Source: Methanobacteriota archaeon
Lineage (GTDB): Archaea; Thermoplasmatota; DTKX01; VGTL01
Assembly (NCBI GenBank): GCA_016874675.1
Contig: VGTL01000001.1
Location: 31,191 to 95,190 of the forward strand
Length of the DNA stretch: 64,000 nucleotides
Direction: 5' to 3'
Both the position numbers and the translations under genes were made by a program. Shown one piece after another: positions 62,501 to 64,000 of this stretch (the first letter of the stretch is position 1; every line of letters starts with the position of its first letter). The notes under the pieces are model-generated. The model saw nothing but the letters and a program-made list of their open reading frames with translations. It searched no databases and was not told the origin of the DNA.

Positions 62501-63244
62501 CGGGGTGCGGTGGAGCACGGCCCCGGCGGGGTCGAGCTCGATGTGCAGGCCGCCCGTCGTGGTGGACAGGACGACGAGGCAGCGGCCGTCGGGCGCCACT
62601 TGGACCGTCCCGTCGAGGAGGGCGCCATGGCCGGTGGATTCCAGCACCGTTTCCGAGACCACCGCGCCCTCGCCGTCGACGGCCGCCAGCACGAAGGCAT
62701 AGCCGCCGGCTGGGGGTTCCCGTGAGGTGTATCCGACGGCCAGCCCGTCGGGGCCGGCCGCAATTGTCGGTCCGTGGGCCCCGTCGGGATTGGAGCGAAG
62801 GACCCTGTCCACGAGCACCGTTCCGCCCCGGGCCGAGGTCTTGCGAAGGTGGATGTCCGTGCCGGAGGAATCCCAGACTGTCCAGAGGTTGCCCGCACCG
62901 TCGATCGCAAAGGAGCTGGCCGCTCCCGGAGAGGTCCAGAAGGTCGGGGTTTCCCGCCCGAGGAGCCTCGGCGCGGTGAGCGGCCGGCCGGCGGCGTCCA
63001 GCCACGATTGCCAGAGCCCGTCGGCGTCGTAGAAGAGCGCCAGCGAGCCGTCGGGCGCGGCAAGAAGGGTGGCCCGGGAGGGGGCTTTGGACGAGGAGGC
63101 GACCTCGACCGGAGTGCCCCATTCCAGGCCGGCACGGGGGTCGATGTGCGCCGGGCCCTCTGCGGGAGCGGCGGGCAGGCTCACCAGTAGCAGCCAGCCG
63201 ACGACCAGCAGTGCTGCTGGCATCCGGAATGCCCGACCGCGCAT
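59519..63244 (-). CDS. Very large membrane sensor-regulator with tandem cytosolic winged helices
   Basis: This 1241-residue protein starts at the ATG at 63244, which lies after AGAGGGTAG and a TATA box at 63287-63297. The earlier ATG at 63280 is too close to that box. It has a signal peptide (1-28), an extracytoplasmic propeller-like region (about 45-400), six or seven NEW3/CARDB beta domains (about 410-1030), and a membrane helix (about 1045-1065). A segment FLFVPLYTKIKKDDILDHF leads to two winged helices (about 1095-1150, SLKNGTLVYHLKTLEREEF; about 1165-1220, GLSTPTVHYHINIMM). The cytosolic half is paralogous to the 31675-33570 product. Confidence 0.88.
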   Translation of the reverse strand: MRGRAFRMPAALLVVGWLLLVSLPAAPAEGPAHIDPRAGLEWGTPVEVASSSKAPSRATLLAAPDGSLALFYDADGLWQSWLDAAGRPLTAPRLLGRETPTFWTSPGAASSFAIDGAGNLWTVWDSSGTDIHLRKTSARGGTVLVDRVLRSNPDGAHGPTIAAGPDGLAVGYTSREPPAGGYAFVLAAVDGEGAVVSETVLESTGHGALLDGTVQVAPDGRCLVVLSTTTGGLHIELDPAGAVLHRTPIPLMPAGAMPVVAAGPLGSTVLAWKGGEAGRPGRIVACRISGGMADSIHVSSGEDAVQGPSISVQADGAALLCWVELRNGLPETFLAAVDTAAWEAYPPVSRVAVAASASSAPSTVQSSGRTWAAWPSGGSLRLSRVHTFGFEAREPAGPVVVRPHGTSSISIRLSNTGGLPDTLSLGLETAGLPAGWGASLTSGEAELPAGDGTAELLVRLSGPEDGSGPPTGFLRVLVTSLNNPRFSSELVIPLELKVRRGIEPSMGPPALQAAPGTSVHFELNLRNLGDSAERVRLTATSGGPLSVLPGAELATVPWSGSATVPVSAQVLPAATAGQTLDFTVIARSLETGAVVAASGSVLVSPGVELSVRTSEPAKPVPPGGTTDFEIEIQNGGTSPGPAGVVVEVIAGFAGWRASVDPSFLELGAGETAKATLSVSAPPTASGRFVVRVVAASLDGSSSDSTTVTALALPAPGLEASVLQRTVSGLPGGRMSALLTVTNTGNEPDDIGLGLELPSGWSGISQMDGAYSDQRTVLPGGTVQWTLVVSPPPDAQAGEYKVAAILTGRSGARAKADITAVVERTFGLALTAPSTTVRGAPGDLAVAVLHLRNLGNGADIVTLGTEAPPGWTASVVDPATGSTGPLEVRPGRIADLVLEVGVPFAAAESWSDIQVVAASPSGLRERLAFRAGLLLPDLSLGVSYAPRGFQAGNAVLATVTVTNTGEAPARNVVVGFAVDGAAARSERILLIPAGSSKTATFGWTPTPGDHLLRFEADTEHSVLERDEGNNIFLERVIIGGKEAPAAAPLAPLVVAVAGGSALLMVAGALGGGTEYGKYWLLSFLFVPLYTKIKKDDILDHFVRGQVYGYIKANPGEHYNSIKKALSLKNGTLVYHLKTLEREEFIKSVADGRFKRFYPREMKVPEPSEELVLRMNHIQHEILKIIRENPGISQKEIARRIGLSTPTVHYHINIMMSARVINVRRVGRETQCFVEEVEEGRAG

Positions 63245-63286
63245 CACGGCTACCCTCTGTCCCTTTAATCTAATAAACATGCTGGA

Positions 63287-63297
63287 GGTTATATACT
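63287..63297 (-). promoter_or_regulatory. TATA box of the large sensor-regulator gene
   Basis: Read on the minus strand, AGTATATAACC predicts transcription start near 63265. This leaves a short leader with an SD-like AGAGGG before the ATG at 63244. Confidence 0.6.
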
Positions 63298-63346
63298 CTG
63301 ATTGGTACGCTTATCTAATTAATATATAATATTTGTGAAATAGGAG

Positions 63347-63492
63347 GAAAGGGGGGAAGAGGAGCAGCAGGCAGCGGGGAGGGAAGGGGAGCGGGGAGCA
63401 GGGAGCGGGGAGCAGGGGACGACGGGTTCCGTTCCGTCACCACTCCCCGCTCCCTGCTCCCCGCTCCCCTTCCCTCCCCGGTGCCCCTCTTT
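63347..63492. repeat. Purine/pyrimidine repeat element R14
   Basis: The left arm has GGGGAGCAGGGAGCG units. The core at 63418-63444 is homologous to that of R1, and the right arm has CGCTCCCTGCTCCC units. It lies between the TATA region of the sensor-regulator gene and the stop of the next minus-strand gene. Confidence 0.88.
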
Positions 63493-63507
63493 CCCGATTG
63501 CGCAGTT

Positions 63508-63822
63508 TCATTTGTTGCACTCGGGCATCTGCCCGCCGGAGGTGGCCTTGTGGACAACCATGTGGTTGTTCAGGGCGGGCTCCCACTTGTCAATATATTC
63601 CCAGCGGAAGTGAGTGGCTCCCCGCAGGCACGGCTTGGCCGAAAAGCCGCTGTTGTAGTAGTTCTGGAGCGTCTCGCGGATGTTGTTCGACCCGCCGATG
63701 AAGATGATGAACTCGAGGCTGTCGTAGAACTCGTAGACGCCCGGCCGGGGCTCGACCTTGTTTATCGACTCCTGTCTCCACTCCGCCAATGGTCTCTGAA
63801 ATCCCGAAATAGGCAAGGACAT
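63508..63822 (-). CDS. GIY-YIG-like small domain protein
   Basis: This 104-residue protein has PGVYEF (GIY-like) and IIFIGGSNNIRETLQNYY (YIG-like), then ATHFRWEYIDKW and a Cys-containing end (GGQMPECNK). The GIY...YIG spacing and the following helix resemble GIY-YIG nuclease-like domains, but catalytic Arg and Glu are not convincingly placed. A TATA-like AAGATATATAATAG lies at about 63850-63863. GGAGGT directly abuts the ATG, so a nearly leaderless start is likely. Codons are less GC-rich than those of its neighbours. Confidence 0.65.
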   Translation of the reverse strand: MSLPISGFQRPLAEWRQESINKVEPRPGVYEFYDSLEFIIFIGGSNNIRETLQNYYNSGFSAKPCLRGATHFRWEYIDKWEPALNNHMVVHKATSGGQMPECNK

Positions 63823-63889
63823 ACCTCCGCATCACCCAACCATCTATCCTATTATATATCTTCGCACGCCGGGGGCTTTGGGACAAAAC

Positions 63890-64000
63890 TCACAAACCGG
63901 CAAGTAGGCCAAGGCAGCCCTGATCCTCCCTTGTGAGAATCACCTGCCTGCTGACCACCCGAGCTCCATTTTGTCTCAAGAATGTCTTAACTCGAGGAGC
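63890..64000 (-). CDS. C-terminal fragment of an unidentified protein
   Basis: The minus-strand frame is open from the window edge to TGA at 63890-63892. It gives 36 residues that include VKTFLRQNGARVVSRQVILT and end CLGLLAGL. The composition is protein-like. Too little is present to name a family. Confidence 0.4.
   Translation of the reverse strand, partial: APRVKTFLRQNGARVVSRQVILTREDQGCLGLLAGL

Overview
The window is about 64 kb of very GC-rich DNA from an archaeon. The most likely placement is an uncultured, mesophilic-type Thermoplasmatota-like euryarchaeote. This is inferred from gene content and not from a marker phylogeny. Supporting genes are archaeal FEN-1 with a PCNA-binding tail, archaeal riboflavin genes (RibB, RibC, RibH, RibL), the archaeal HMG-CoA synthase/thiolase/DUF35 operon, archaeosine synthase ArcS with its radical-SAM partner RaSEA, a DUF131 membrane protein, and many TATA boxes 25-30 bp upstream of leaderless start codons. 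Several genes look bacterial in origin: MetK, and the queuosine pair QueA and Tgt.

Layout. 1-20 kb is dominated by very large secreted or membrane-anchored surface proteins (DUF2341/propeller, PKD, IPT, Fn3, FG-GAP/UnbV, PQQ-propeller and DUF4430 domains), with small housekeeping genes between them (Sfm1-like methyltransferase, EamA permease, HtpX, cytidine deaminase, MetK). 20-28 kb carries a small permease, FEN-1, a membrane Roadblock protein, a GATase-like protein, a CDF metal transporter and a propeller protein. 28-31.6 kb is an archaeosine (ArcS-RaSEA) and chromosome-segregation (ScpB) cluster. 31.7-33.6 kb is a membrane-spanning sensor with cytosolic winged helices. 33.7-38 kb has a biotin-dependent carboxylase B subunit with a tiny partner, and a phosphate transporter with its PhoU-like partner. 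38-41 kb is an oxygen-defence block (rubrerythrin, desulforedoxin-like peptide, flavin reductase-rubredoxin, hemerythrin-PAS protein). 41-43.4 kb is the riboflavin/FAD operon. 43.7-52 kb has an M6 metalloprotease and a beta-helix surface protein. 51.8-55.1 kb is the mevalonate-entry operon with an HTH regulator. 55.6-57.7 kb is queA-tgt. 57.8-63.2 kb holds a decayed surface-protein gene and a second, larger membrane sensor-regulator.

How the genes fit together. Much of the coding capacity serves the cell surface: polymer-binding propellers, PKD arrays and two proteases. Two one-component regulators could report surface events directly to DNA. The flavin operon sits beside flavin- and iron-dependent oxygen-defence proteins. 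Two tRNA 7-deazaguanine pathways (archaeosine and queuosine type) occur in the same 30 kb.

The most unusual signal lies between genes. About fourteen low-complexity elements are built from 7-8 nt G-rich units on a purine arm followed by a pyrimidine arm of similar units. Many share a GGGACGA-type tag at the junction. Two copies 60 kb apart share a 27-nt core (22 of 27 identical), so these are related elements and not independent simple repeats. I could not match them to a described repeat family. Several coding anomalies were also found: two genes without a usable canonical start codon, two disrupted genes, a gene apparently cut by a repeat, and a thiolase with Asp at the nucleophile position.
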